64,000 bases of DNA from Evansella sp. LMS18 (GTDB taxonomy: Bacteria > Bacillota > Bacilli > Bacillales > Salisediminibacteriaceae). A model generated the notes under the pieces. The model saw nothing but the letters and a program-made list of their open reading frames with translations. It ran no database searches and was not told the origin of the DNA. Shown here piece by piece: positions 34,900-43,952 of the stretch. The DNA lies in contig NZ_CP093301.1 of the NCBI RefSeq assembly GCF_024362785.1, positions 4,092,001 to 4,156,000 on the forward strand, read 5' to 3'. The translations under genes and the position numbers were made by a program. Within the stretch, counting starts at the first letter, position 1, and each line of letters opens with the position of its first letter.

Positions 34900-35931
34900 A
34901 TGAAGATGAAAGATTTTTTCCAGGTGATGACTGAGAAAAGGGAAATTACTTCTCCTGTTTTTACAAAGCCGTTCACAGAGCGGCCGTCACATATTAAACA
35001 GTTGGAAAGCTTATTGAAGGAGACTGACCCGAACATAAACAGAGTTCTGGCAGAAACTCATCTGAACCTTTTCCGGATCGGGCATATCGGTGAATCGAAC
35101 GTACATTTTGAACTGAATAATTCTATGCTGCCGCTGCTCTGTCTTCATGATGTAAGGCTGGAAAACAGAGAGAATACTGCTCAGTTTGACTTTATTGTCA
35201 TAAGCCATAGCATTATTTATGTGATTGAAACAAAGAAGCTCTATGGAGATATTGAAGTTACCGGAAGCGGGGAATTCATCCGGAAGCTGAAAAGCAAAAG
35301 CGGCAGAGTATACAAGAAAGAGGGAATGTACAGTCCTGTTACACAAAGTGAACGGCACGCAAGGCTTCTTGAGAAGCTCCTTAAAGAAAACGGCTTAATA
35401 AAAACCATGCCGGTGGAAAACCTCGTCGTTTTAGCCAACCCAAAAACAATCCTCGACAAAAAGAAGGCACCAGCAGAAATAAGCAAAAAAATCATCAGAT
35501 CAGACCAACTGGTAAAGTTCATAAAACAAGACTTGAATCAGCGAAAGAAGAAGACGTACGCGGTGGACAATCGTATAAAAGATATATCAAAGTTCATTTT
35601 GAAAAGCCATAAATTAGTTAACTTTGATAAGTCTCGTTACATGAACGTTGAGACTGCAGCTGCCGTTGAAACAGTACCGGATGTTGAAGCAGAATCATCT
35701 GAAGCGGGCAAGGATTCTGAAAAACTTTATAAGGAGTTAAAAGCATACCGGTTAGAACAAGCGAAGAAAGAAAATGTTGCAGCATACTTAATTTATAATA
35801 ATTCCACTCTGGAAGATATTATTGAGAAGATGCCATCTAATAAAGAAGAGCTCCTGAAGATTAGAGGCTTTGGCAAAACAAAGGCAGAAAAATACGGGGC
35901 AGGGATTCTGGAAATTGTGAGGAAGAATTAA
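34900..35931 (+). CDS. NERD domain nuclease-like protein with HRDC domain
   Basis: The protein has 343 residues. NERD (nuclease-related) features are NVHFELNNSMLPLLCLHDV, then FDFIVISHSIIYVIETKKLYG with the Asp and ExK of the nuclease core. The C-terminus (residues about 265-343) is HRDC: LKAYRLEQAKKENVAAYLIY and LLKIRGFGKTKAEKYGAGIL. NERD proteins are predicted to act on nucleic acids, and HRDC would provide DNA binding. The ribosome site is TTAAGGAG. It is a single gene. A role in DNA repair or competence is only inference. Confidence 0.87.
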   Translation: MKMKDFFQVMTEKREITSPVFTKPFTERPSHIKQLESLLKETDPNINRVLAETHLNLFRIGHIGESNVHFELNNSMLPLLCLHDVRLENRENTAQFDFIVISHSIIYVIETKKLYGDIEVTGSGEFIRKLKSKSGRVYKKEGMYSPVTQSERHARLLEKLLKENGLIKTMPVENLVVLANPKTILDKKKAPAEISKKIIRSDQLVKFIKQDLNQRKKKTYAVDNRIKDISKFILKSHKLVNFDKSRYMNVETAAAVETVPDVEAESSEAGKDSEKLYKELKAYRLEQAKKENVAAYLIYNNSTLEDIIEKMPSNKEELLKIRGFGKTKAEKYGAGILEIVRKN

Positions 35932-36055
35932 CTGATTGCTGATTGTTTGCAGGAATCACCGAAATTATGAGTCTGACCGGAAAAACAGGGACGGGAAACT
36001 ATCATTAGTGGGACAGTGGACCTGTCCCTGTGTCCCAAAAAAGGGGGAGAGCCAG

Positions 36056-37369
36056 ATGCGGTATAAATCTACAAACGAGCATAACAAAAAGCTTAGTATC
36101 ACGATTTATAATGATGACTTCGGTCTGGTAAAAGAGGAGCGGCTTCTGGTAAGCCAGGAAGCTTGTGAGGAGATCCAATACTTAGATGTGGTGAAAAAAA
36201 TTGAAACCGATTCTATTATCGTAGCTGGTGTGCCTGTTCTTGAATTAAATTATGATTTTGATCTCGTCAGTAAAGCGAAATTGCTTGAAAAATATCTCGA
36301 TAAAACTATCTATATTTTTGACAAAGAAACGCAGGAAAAAATGCCAATCAGGCTGTTGAGTGTCAGTGACGGAATTATCGGAGAGCGGACGGACACGAAG
36401 GAAATTGTCATTAATCCGGAAGGGGAGCTGGTGCTGCCATCGCTGCCTGAAGGGTTGATCGCTAAGCCGGCTTTGTTATGGAAGGTCCCTAAGTCTGCCC
36501 TGGATCAGCAGATTAACGTATCGTATCTTACAAAAGGCATCTCCTGGGACGCCAACTATGTATTAAACCTGCAGGAGAGGAGTTTTCAGCTAACAGGGTG
36601 GGTTGCCATTAACAACCAGTCAGGGGCGGCTTTTCAAAATGCGGAACTGAAGCTGATTGCCGGAGAGATAAACCGGGTGGAAGAAATAAAGCTTCTTGAA
36701 CCGGACTACCATTATAAGGAAGGGGTAGTCTACAGTGAAAGCGAGCCGAGTTTTGAAGAAAAAAGCTTTGCTGATCAGCATATGTATACGCTAAACAGGC
36801 CAGTCACGATTAAAGACGCACAGGAAAAGCAAATTAATTTTTTGAATGTAGCAGACGGAGCGTACCGCAAATTTTATGAAGTGAACAGATATTCCGAGAA
36901 GCCTGACATTAAAGTGGAAATTGAAAACAGCAAGGAAAATAATCTTGAAATTCCACTTCCTAAAGGCAAAGTGAAGCTGTACCAGGCGGACTCCGATGGT
37001 CTGCTGGAGTTTGTCGGCGAGGACAGCATCCCCCATACAGCAAAAAAACAGCCGATTTCCCTTAACTTAGGCAAAGCATTTGATATTGGATGTGAATCCC
37101 TGGAAACGGACCGCTCTAAGGAAGATGGCCTAGAGCTTATTGAATATGAGTACCGAATTCAGAACCATAAAGACGAGGCAGCGCCAATTAAGATAGACCA
37201 CAGAATTCATGAACGGGGATGGGAGATGGTTGAGTGCAGCCATGTATATTCGAAGTTGGATTCCAGCACAATTAACTTCCTCGTGGACGTGGGGGCTGAT
37301 GCCACAGCCGTCATTACTTTTAAGTATGCTGTTGACCATTCGCTCTATATTAAAAGGAAAACAAAATAA
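36056..37369 (+). CDS. DUF4139 family protein
   Basis: The protein has 437 residues from ATG 36056, which follows GGGGGAGAG; an upstream in-frame extension from 35936 has no ribosome site. It matches DUF4139 by LSITIYNDDFGLVKEERLL at the N-terminus and VSYLTKGISWDANYVLNL in the middle. The C-terminus is beta-rich. No signal peptide is visible. The function of the family is unknown. The lipoprotein gene 37 bases downstream may be cotranscribed. Confidence 0.82.
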   Translation: MRYKSTNEHNKKLSITIYNDDFGLVKEERLLVSQEACEEIQYLDVVKKIETDSIIVAGVPVLELNYDFDLVSKAKLLEKYLDKTIYIFDKETQEKMPIRLLSVSDGIIGERTDTKEIVINPEGELVLPSLPEGLIAKPALLWKVPKSALDQQINVSYLTKGISWDANYVLNLQERSFQLTGWVAINNQSGAAFQNAELKLIAGEINRVEEIKLLEPDYHYKEGVVYSESEPSFEEKSFADQHMYTLNRPVTIKDAQEKQINFLNVADGAYRKFYEVNRYSEKPDIKVEIENSKENNLEIPLPKGKVKLYQADSDGLLEFVGEDSIPHTAKKQPISLNLGKAFDIGCESLETDRSKEDGLELIEYEYRIQNHKDEAAPIKIDHRIHERGWEMVECSHVYSKLDSSTINFLVDVGADATAVITFKYAVDHSLYIKRKTK

Positions 37370-37406
37370 CGACTCCTGGCTTTTTGTGAAAATTTAGGGG
37401 GACTAT

Positions 37407-37811
37407 ATGCCATTAAAATTTTTATCCGTCATTCTTTTGCTGTTCATTGCAGGCTGCAACACCGATGTAGACCTGGCATCTTATTCTTTTTATGAGGAAA
37501 CGGAAAACTGGCAAGTATCAATGCTTGTTGAAGAAAAGCCATTTGGTGAAACTACAACGGAGGAAGCGGAGCTTACGTTTGTGTATATAGGTAAAAATCC
37601 CGTACCAGATGGAGTGAGCGTTATCGTTGATACAGAGTTTCCGTATCGTGGTGAGATAAGCCAGAAATTTGATGATTTCGAGGGAGAGGCAGTCATGCCC
37701 TTTGGAAACAACTATTTTGCTGAGGCAGATAGATTTGGTTCTCCATATACCATAGAGATTAACTGGGATGAAGAAGTAGAGGAGTTTATTATAGAGTTAG
37801 AAAAGAATTAG
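37407..37811 (+). CDS. Small lipoprotein of unknown function
   Basis: The protein has 134 residues with signal sequence MPLKFLSVILLLFIAGC; the Cys at 17 is in a lipobox. The mature part is acidic and beta-rich. The family is not recognised. GGGG precedes the ATG. It lies close behind the DUF4139 gene. Confidence 0.72.
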   Translation: MPLKFLSVILLLFIAGCNTDVDLASYSFYEETENWQVSMLVEEKPFGETTTEEAELTFVYIGKNPVPDGVSVIVDTEFPYRGEISQKFDDFEGEAVMPFGNNYFAEADRFGSPYTIEINWDEEVEEFIIELEKN

Positions 37812-37891
37812 CTCCTAAACGTGGAGGACACTATATTTAATTAATGGAAGGGACAGTGTAAAATAATCATCGTCTTTCATCTGTTTTAGAA

Positions 37892-37913
37892 AAGAGCAGC
37901 CTGGGCTGCTCTT
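37892..37913. terminator. Terminator between convergent genes
   Basis: AAGAGCAGCC pairs with GGCTGCTCTT. The better T-run is on the minus side, so it mainly serves the secreted-protein gene. Confidence 0.65.
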
Positions 37914-37963
37914 AAAATGTGTAGTCTATAGGAGAATAATATTACCCCGGTAAGTGGTATTAT

Positions 37964-38443
37964 TTACTTTCCGTTTGCTACGTTTGGGTTAAAAGGTGCA
38001 AACATACCGTCAGGGTTTGCCTTCCATACCCACGCATGCAAAGCAAAGGTACCAGGGAAAGGGCCGTCGTCAAATTCATGACCGAATAATGATGGGCGTT
38101 CTCCGCCGACAGTCATGTACTCAACAGCTACCAGTTTATAATCACCATTTTTCTTAGGTTCGTAAACAAGAACTTCAGGAGCTAATGGGTCGAGGTTGTT
38201 ATCATCATTTAACAAATCCTCTCTAACCAAATGAATGCCCATCTTAGGAACTACGAAGTAATCAGTTTCGTACCCATTATCAAAAGCAGCCTGAATATCG
38301 TGGTATTTCACCGTTGCTTTTCGCACATCCGCAAGCTGTTTTGCTACATCAGGTCCATGTGGTTTTGCTGCAACCCCTGTAGCCAGTGCAAGACTCAAAA
38401 CAAACGTAACGACTAACAACATGATGAATCTTCCCTTGTTCAA
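37964..38443 (-). CDS. Secreted protein of unknown function
   Basis: The protein has 159 residues from TTG 38443, which lies eight bases after AGGAG; the in-frame ATG at 38452 abuts that site. The signal peptide (FIMLLVVTFVLSLALATGVAA) probably ends before KPHGP. The mature part has YHDIQAAFDNGYETDYFVVP and LAPEVLVYEPKKNG, a conserved exported protein type without known function. It has no Cys for anchoring. Confidence 0.72.
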   Translation of the reverse strand: MNKGRFIMLLVVTFVLSLALATGVAAKPHGPDVAKQLADVRKATVKYHDIQAAFDNGYETDYFVVPKMGIHLVREDLLNDDNNLDPLAPEVLVYEPKKNGDYKLVAVEYMTVGGERPSLFGHEFDDGPFPGTFALHAWVWKANPDGMFAPFNPNVANGK

Positions 38444-38529
38444 ACAAACCATCTCCTATTCAATTTTTAATGGTGTTCGTTATAAAGTTTATCACATTCA
38501 TGTATAGCGAACAATATTTAAAATATGAA

Positions 38530-38570
38530 AAAAGCTCCCTGTTAATCGCCTCACAGGGAGCTTTTGTATA
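38530..38570 (-). terminator. Terminator of the siderophore ATPase gene
   Basis: On the minus strand, AAAAGCTCCCTG pairs with CAGGGAGCTTTT and a T-run follows. Confidence 0.85.
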
Positions 38571-38593
38571 TTTAAATTTCAGCATTTCAACTC

Positions 38594-39418
38594 TTAAACG
38601 CTTGCCACTTTCTGGTTCTGCCGGGGATAAACAGTTCGGCCTTTCCCATGGGGCACACATACTGGTGTACCGAAAATTGGATCGCAGGTAATGTTGCAAT
38701 TCATCTGGAAAACGTCTTTTACGAGCTGACATGTGATGATGTCTTCAGGTCTGCCCTGAGAGTAAACTTGTTTATCCTTTACAGCAACAATATGGTGAGC
38801 ATATCTGCTTGCAAGGTTTAAGTCATGGAGGACCATAACGATAGTGTGGCCCTTTTGTTCGTTTAAATCATAGAGCAGATCAAGAATTTCAATCTGATGA
38901 GTCATATCTAAATATGTTGTTGGTTCATCTAATAATATGATATCAGTTTCCTGTGCCAGAGTAAGTGAAATCCATGCACGCTGGCGCTGGCCGCCTGATA
39001 AAGAATCGACAGCCCGGTCTTTTAAATGAAACATGTTTGTTGATTCGAGGGCGCGGGTTACTGCGTCTTCATCTTTTTTAGACCATTGTTTTATAAGAGA
39101 GCGGTATGGATGTCTTCCTTGTTTCACTAATTCATAAACTGTGAGCCCTTCCGGGGATACAGGGCTTTGAGGCAGGATTGCCATCTTTTTAGCTATTTCT
39201 TTTGATTTCATTTTGGCAATTTCTTCACCGTTCAAGTAGATATCACCAGTTTTAGGCTTTAATAAACGGGCCAGAGAACGCAACAGGGTGGACTTCCCAC
39301 AGCCGTTACCGCCAATAAAAACAGTGATTTCCCCTTTAGGAACTTCAATATTTAAATCATCTATAATGACCGTGTCTCCATAACCCAGTGTTAAATTTTC
39401 AGCTGATAGTGAATGCAT
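38594..39418 (-). CDS. Iron-siderophore ABC transporter ATP-binding protein, YusV-like
   Basis: The protein has 274 residues from ATG 39418 (GGGAGGGG upstream). Walker A is GGNGCGKST, the signature is LSGGQRQRAWIS, Walker B is IILLDEPTTYLD and the switch His is in VLHDLN. The length and motifs match the FecE/FepC group. It stands alone without permease or binding protein, under a Fur box, like Bacillus subtilis YusV, which energises several siderophore importers. The FecB/FecCD genes at 62-64 kb could be its partners. Confidence 0.88.
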   Translation of the reverse strand: MHSLSAENLTLGYGDTVIIDDLNIEVPKGEITVFIGGNGCGKSTLLRSLARLLKPKTGDIYLNGEEIAKMKSKEIAKKMAILPQSPVSPEGLTVYELVKQGRHPYRSLIKQWSKKDEDAVTRALESTNMFHLKDRAVDSLSGGQRQRAWISLTLAQETDIILLDEPTTYLDMTHQIEILDLLYDLNEQKGHTIVMVLHDLNLASRYAHHIVAVKDKQVYSQGRPEDIITCQLVKDVFQMNCNITCDPIFGTPVCVPHGKGRTVYPRQNQKVASV

Positions 39419-39500
39419 CGGAACCCCTCCCTGCCGGTTGACGTAAATTTCGATACCGAAAATGACTACTTCTATTTTATTTGCTATTTCGCTCATAGTC

Positions 39501-39519
39501 AATGATAATCGTTTTCATT
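39501..39519 (-). promoter_or_regulatory. Fur box for the siderophore ATPase gene
   Basis: AATGATAATCGTTTTCATT is a 19-base sequence close to the GATAATGATAATCATTATC Fur consensus, about 90 bases upstream of the start. Confidence 0.8.
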
Positions 39520-39745
39520 TAAAAAATAGACACATTTACATGTGAAGGAAATGTTTCATTTGTTCATTAAAAGTCCGGTAACAAGAGGTCTATTTTGGAC
39601 ATTGGGTTTATTATCCACTTGGTATTTTATGTTAAAATAGCCACAGAGTAGTATTCATAAATTTGTTAATTAAGTTAAAAACGAAGGGCAAAAGCAAAAG
39701 ATAACCCTGTTTTCGTCTAGATGCTAATAACAGGGAGGGTTGGAT

Positions 39746-40078
39746 GTGGCAGAAAACGAAATCTTTATTATTCCCATACTAATATCAGTTGCAGTTTCCA
39801 TAATCATTGGATTAGTCTTCTCAAAAATATATAAAGGGAACGACAAAGTTGATGAAGGTTTTGAGCTGAATTATTTTAAGCTTAGTTACCGAAGAAAAAT
39901 GATTCGGACGGCAATCCTATTTCCATTTATAGTCATTCTCCTGATCATCGTTTATTTCTTCTTTAACTGGAGTTTAATTGTGTTTGTAAGCTTTGCACTG
40001 CTTCTTTTATTGGGGACTACTGTCCAAATGTTATATAACTACAATAAGTGGAAAAAAGAAGCAGGAAGAAAAATGTAA
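39746..40078 (+). CDS. Small membrane protein, 110 residues
   Basis: The start is GTG 39746, six bases after GGGAGGG; TTG 39740 abuts that site. The protein has three hydrophobic segments (FIIPILISVAVSIIIGLVF, then FPFIVILLIIVYFFF and LIVFVSFALLLLLG). I recognise no family. It ends one base before a longer form of the next frame, so the two are probably cotranscribed. Confidence 0.65.
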   Translation: MAENEIFIIPILISVAVSIIIGLVFSKIYKGNDKVDEGFELNYFKLSYRRKMIRTAILFPFIVILLIIVYFFFNWSLIVFVSFALLLLLGTTVQMLYNYNKWKKEAGRKM

Positions 40079-40102
40079 TTGAAGCAGAAGTCGGAGGCCT
40101 CT

Positions 40103-40780
40103 ATGAACAAGGGAGTTATAGGTTTCGCAGTTATTATCCTTTTAGTTATCACGACTTTAGTAGTTTTCCAGGAGCCACAGGAGCAAGTAGAAAGAGAAGA
40201 TGAGGAAGTGCTTGAGGAATTAAAGGAAGAAAATGAACGGTTAAGTCAGGAAATTCTCGATATAGAGTATAAAGCCGAGTTATATGAATCCCGTTATTAT
40301 GATCAGGAAATACAATATGAAGCCCTCGCACATTCCCATGAAGACCTGGAACTGCGGCTCGAGGAAATTTTAAAAGACATTTATGGAAGTGATCTTGAAG
40401 AATCTGATTTGGAAAATCTTCCTGAATACCTGGAACTCTATGAATCCAGGTTTATGGAATATCATCAAGCTATAGATGATTTTGACATACTATTTCGCAT
40501 GGTACCTGACCCTGAACTTACTGCAGGAGAGGAGTTTGAATACGTCTTTTCTTTTTTCGAAGAATACGAGGTATATGATGGGAAAGAGGTAGCGATCACT
40601 GCAAAACATCAAGATACAGAAGAGTCAGTCACGCTGGCGGAACCCCAAAAAAGAAGTGAAGAAGAGATGGAGAGGTTGGAAGTTTCAGTTACTCTGCCTG
40701 AAGGAGGTTTTTGGACATTTGAAGTTTCATTAGATGGGGAACTTTACGGGGATGTTGAAATATTTGTGTCTAATGCTTAA
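40103..40780 (+). CDS. Membrane-anchored coiled-coil protein of unknown function
   Basis: The protein has 225 residues from ATG 40103 (GGAGG five bases upstream). Residues 5-20 form a membrane anchor (VIGFAVIILLVITTLVVF). Residues 25-85 are an acidic coiled coil with many Glu. The C-terminal part is beta-rich, with an Ig-like look (EVSVTLPEGGFWTFEVSLDG). It is extracellular by topology. The role is unknown. Confidence 0.68.
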   Translation: MNKGVIGFAVIILLVITTLVVFQEPQEQVEREDEEVLEELKEENERLSQEILDIEYKAELYESRYYDQEIQYEALAHSHEDLELRLEEILKDIYGSDLEESDLENLPEYLELYESRFMEYHQAIDDFDILFRMVPDPELTAGEEFEYVFSFFEEYEVYDGKEVAITAKHQDTEESVTLAEPQKRSEEEMERLEVSVTLPEGGFWTFEVSLDGELYGDVEIFVSNA

Positions 40781-40837
40781 TATCCTTCTAACCAGTACGA
40801 ACGAGGACAGAAATTTGTTAGAAAGAAGAGGTTCATT

Positions 40838-41557
40838 ATGGAAGATTGCCACAAATTAAAACCAGTAACAGCTGCGCATAAATTTATTGATTATTATTTT
40901 CCGGATTGTGATGGTGCATTACTAGCTGGCAGTGTAGTAAGGGGGGAAGCCACTGAAACATCCGACCTTGATATTATTGTTTTTGATGAGACTGTTGAGT
41001 CGTCCTACAGGGAATCATTAATTAATTCAGGCTGGAGGATAGAAGTGTTTGTACATAACTTAGATTCTTATCAGGATTTTTTCTGTAGTGATTATAAACG
41101 GGCAAGACCTTCGCTGCCGCGAATGGTTTCAGAAGGAGTTGTTTTGAGGGATACCGGGATTCTTGATTCCATAAGAAATGAAGCAAACCAGTTATTAGCT
41201 GAAGGCCCGGAAGAATGGTCTTCAGAAACGATAGATACGAAACGATATTTTATTACAGACGCACTTGATGATTTCATTGGCTGCAATAACAGGTCGGAAG
41301 CAATATTTATTGCCGGCACACTTGCCGAACTTGTCAGTGAATTCGTTTTACGAACCAATAAAAGATGGATTGGTGCTTCGAAATGGATTATCCGTTCATT
41401 AAGAGATTATGATAAAAATTTTGCAGAACAATTTGCTGAAGCTTTTGATGAGTTTTATAAAAACGATGACAAAACGGATGTTATCAGAATAGTTGACAGA
41501 GTATTAGACCCGTATGGCGGGCGTCTTTTTGAAGGTTTTTTAATAGGTAAGAAATAA
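40838..41557 (+). CDS. Nucleotidyltransferase domain protein
   Basis: The protein has 239 residues. The catalytic pattern LLAGSVVRGEATETSDLDII gives GS near residue 28 and the DxD metal ligands, with a third Asp/Glu expected in WRIEVFVHN. This is the minimal nucleotidyltransferase fold seen in aminoglycoside nucleotidyltransferases and MNT proteins. The C-terminal helical part may bind substrate. The substrate is unknown; antibiotic modification is possible but not shown. The GNAT gene follows after a 41-base gap. Confidence 0.82.
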   Translation: MEDCHKLKPVTAAHKFIDYYFPDCDGALLAGSVVRGEATETSDLDIIVFDETVESSYRESLINSGWRIEVFVHNLDSYQDFFCSDYKRARPSLPRMVSEGVVLRDTGILDSIRNEANQLLAEGPEEWSSETIDTKRYFITDALDDFIGCNNRSEAIFIAGTLAELVSEFVLRTNKRWIGASKWIIRSLRDYDKNFAEQFAEAFDEFYKNDDKTDVIRIVDRVLDPYGGRLFEGFLIGKK

Positions 41558-41598
41558 AGTGATCTTTTAAAAGAATATAAGCAGGCGGGAGAGCTGTT

Positions 41599-42186
41599 AT
41601 GGAAATTAGAAGATACGAACCCAAAGACGAAAAGGGTTGGGTCAGGTGCAGGGTGCTTTCCTTTCTTGATAGCGCCTATTTCGATAATGTTTTGAGGCAG
41701 AAAGAAGCGTATGAAAATCCATCTATTGAACTAGTTGCAGTAGTTGAGGGGGAAATCGCAGGACTTCTGGAACTGGAATATGAAGTGGAGGAAGGAACAA
41801 TCTGCTCCAGAGGAAAAGGTCTTGGTGGAATGATTTGGCACATAGCGGTTCATCCGGATTTTCAAAGGAGAGGGATTGGAGTTCAGTTGTTGCGTGAAGC
41901 GGAGAAACTTGCTCAGGAGGTGGGAATCCATTACCTCGAAGCCTGGACAAGAGATGATGAGTGGGTAAACAACTGGTATGAGAAAAATGGTTTTAATAAC
42001 GTTCAGTCGTACTTACATGTTTTCATGGATGGGAAAGAAGAGTTACAAAGTTCAATCGCCAACAAAATGGATGATTTACATATAGTACAGGCTTTTGCCC
42101 ATTATGCAGGAGATGATATAGAGAAGGTGAAAAAGTCCTTCAAGAGAGTTCATGAATGCATTTGTTATGATAAGCAGTTAATGTAG
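41599..42186 (+). CDS. GNAT family N-acetyltransferase
   Basis: The protein has 195 residues. The acetyl-CoA site is IAVHPDFQRRGIGVQLLREA. The later part (YLEAWTRDDEWVNNWYEKNG) is typical of a small-molecule GNAT. An extra helical tail of about 40 residues follows the usual fold. It is downstream of a nucleotidyltransferase gene, so a small-molecule modification role for both is plausible. Confidence 0.85.
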   Translation: MEIRRYEPKDEKGWVRCRVLSFLDSAYFDNVLRQKEAYENPSIELVAVVEGEIAGLLELEYEVEEGTICSRGKGLGGMIWHIAVHPDFQRRGIGVQLLREAEKLAQEVGIHYLEAWTRDDEWVNNWYEKNGFNNVQSYLHVFMDGKEELQSSIANKMDDLHIVQAFAHYAGDDIEKVKKSFKRVHECICYDKQLM

Positions 42187-42325
42187 CGGGAGTTTCTATT
42201 ATTTGTAGGGAAAATCTTTTATGAAGGTTAATCCCGGAAGAGCCGCCTATAAAATGAAGTTGCATATTTTTTAGTATTAACATATTTGTCAATCCTGCTC
42301 TGTAATCGTGGGAATTTACCCCGTA

Positions 42326-42570
42326 TCGCAACAAGGGGGGATGATTTCGCAACAAGCCAGTTTGAATTCGCAACAATGCATGTCGATTTCGCAACGAGAG
42401 TACGTTATCGCAACAAGGGGCAATCATTTCGCAACAAGCCAGCATGAATTCGCAACAATGCATGTCCATTTCGCAATGGGAATACGTTATCGCAACAAGG
42501 CCAGACGAATTCGTAACAAGACATGCCAATTTCGCAACAAGAACACCGCTACGCAACAAGGGTTCAATCA
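42326..42570. repeat. TCGCAACAA array: about twelve units in a 21-21-21-19 pattern
   Basis: TCGCAACAA-like units start at 42326, 42347, 42368, 42389, 42408, 42429, 42450, 42471, 42490, 42511, 42532 and 42551. The steps are mostly 21 bases and every fourth is 19, giving an 82-bp higher-order repeat. Units inside an 82-bp block differ, but equal positions in successive blocks agree (for example TGCATGTCGATT against TGCATGTCCATT). The array ends 33 bases before the diaminopropionate ammonia-lyase gene. ORFs across it lack support. Confidence 0.85.
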
Positions 42571-42602
42571 AATATTGAATTTAAGACGTAAGGAGATTAA
42601 TA

Positions 42603-43841
42603 ATGGCGAAAAAAACTGAAAATAAGTCAGAGATTCAATTTATTATAAATGAAAATGCCAGGGAAACAAATTTTGAGAAAGTATCCTACGATTTTATTAA
42701 TAGTAAAGTATCGGAGACAGTTAAAAATTTTCATAACAGTTTTCCTGATTATAAAGTCAGCCCCCTGCACAGCTTAAAAGCTTTGTCAGTACAGTTTGGT
42801 GTCAGCAATATTTGGGTGAAGGACGAATCTTATCGATTTGGACTTAATGCTTTTAAAATGTTAGGAGGTTCCTTTGCTGTCGGCAAATATCTTTCGGAAA
42901 AATTAAATGTTGATATTTCAGAGCTTTCTTTTGAAAAACTTAAAAGTAAAGAAGTAAAAGAGCAGCTTGGAGAGATAACGTTTGTAACAGCAACCGATGG
43001 AAATCACGGAAAAGGTTTAGCCTGGGCTGCAAACCAGCTGGGACAAAAATCAGTGGTATATATGCCAAAGGGATCCTCGGAGATAAGATTAAACAACATT
43101 AGAAAAGAAGGTGCAGACGCTTCCATAACTGATTTGAATTATGATGATACTGTCAGGCTGGCAAGCAGAAAGGCTGAAGAAAATAGCTGGGTTCTGGTCC
43201 AGGATACAGCCTGGGAAGGATATGAGGAGATCCCTACATGGATTATGCAGGGCTATGGCACGATTATGGACGAAGCATTGGAGCAGCTGAATGAAGTCGG
43301 TGCTGACAAACCGACACACGTGTTTTTACAAGCGGGAGTTGGTTCTTTTGCTGGCAGTATGCTTGGATATCTTGCAGAGAGGTTCGGAAATGAACGTCCG
43401 TTTACGGTTATTGTGGAACCGAGTGAAGCTGCCTGTCATTACAAATCTATGAAGGCAGCGGATGGGAAGCCGTATGCAGTAACAGGGGATTTGAATACGA
43501 TTATGGCAGGTTTAGCATGCGGGGAACCTAGTACATCTTCATGGGAAATACTTAAAGATTACGCTGACGCCTTTGTATCCTGCCCGGATGATGTGGCAGC
43601 AAGAGGCATGCGAATTCTTGCTAATCCATTGGGATCTGATCCCCGCATTATTTCTGGTGAATCAGGTGCAGTTGGGTTGGGATTAGTTAGTCTGTTAGCT
43701 GAAAATCCTGTGCTGAAAGCGATGAAAGAAACATTGAAACTGAATCAAGATTCAAAGGTTCTGGTTATCAGTACTGAAGGAGACACGGATCCAAACCATT
43801 ACAGAAAAATAGTATGGGATGGCGCATATCCCTCTGCGTGA
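42603..43841 (+). CDS. dpaL: Diaminopropionate ammonia-lyase
   Basis: The protein has 412 residues, PLP-dependent fold type II. The Schiff-base Lys is in RFGLNAFKMLGGSFA. FVTATDGNHGKGLAWAA is the phosphate and substrate region, and HVFLQAGVGSFAGSMLG the cofactor-binding glycine loop. The enzyme turns 2,3-diaminopropionate into pyruvate and ammonia. The length is typical. The ribosome site AAGGAG precedes the ATG. The phased TCGCAACAA array directly upstream may be part of its promoter region. Confidence 0.92.
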   Translation: MAKKTENKSEIQFIINENARETNFEKVSYDFINSKVSETVKNFHNSFPDYKVSPLHSLKALSVQFGVSNIWVKDESYRFGLNAFKMLGGSFAVGKYLSEKLNVDISELSFEKLKSKEVKEQLGEITFVTATDGNHGKGLAWAANQLGQKSVVYMPKGSSEIRLNNIRKEGADASITDLNYDDTVRLASRKAEENSWVLVQDTAWEGYEEIPTWIMQGYGTIMDEALEQLNEVGADKPTHVFLQAGVGSFAGSMLGYLAERFGNERPFTVIVEPSEAACHYKSMKAADGKPYAVTGDLNTIMAGLACGEPSTSSWEILKDYADAFVSCPDDVAARGMRILANPLGSDPRIISGESGAVGLGLVSLLAENPVLKAMKETLKLNQDSKVLVISTEGDTDPNHYRKIVWDGAYPSA

Positions 43842-43889
43842 CACTGGGCAAAACACAGGTATTGCATCCCAGAAAGTGTAGGGAAGGTA

Positions 43890-43908
43890 GGGACAGTGAC
43901 CCTGTCCC
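43890..43908. repeat. GGGACAG hairpin
   Basis: GGGACAG and CTGTCCC pair around TGACC. A similar hairpin lies near 36010-36030 before the DUF4139 gene. It may act as a terminator for the lyase gene, although no T-run follows. Confidence 0.5.
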
Positions 43909-43952
43909 TGTTGCATTTCATTATTTTTTTTGGTAATATCGTTTCATAGCTA

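Noticed and set aside
42326-42570. CRISPR array
   Set aside because: The units are short and the spacers are themselves repeated every 82 bases; there are no cas genes nearby.
42140-42619. ORFs on both strands across the TCGCAACAA array
   Set aside because: Their peptides only reflect the repeat, and neither has a start with a ribosome site.
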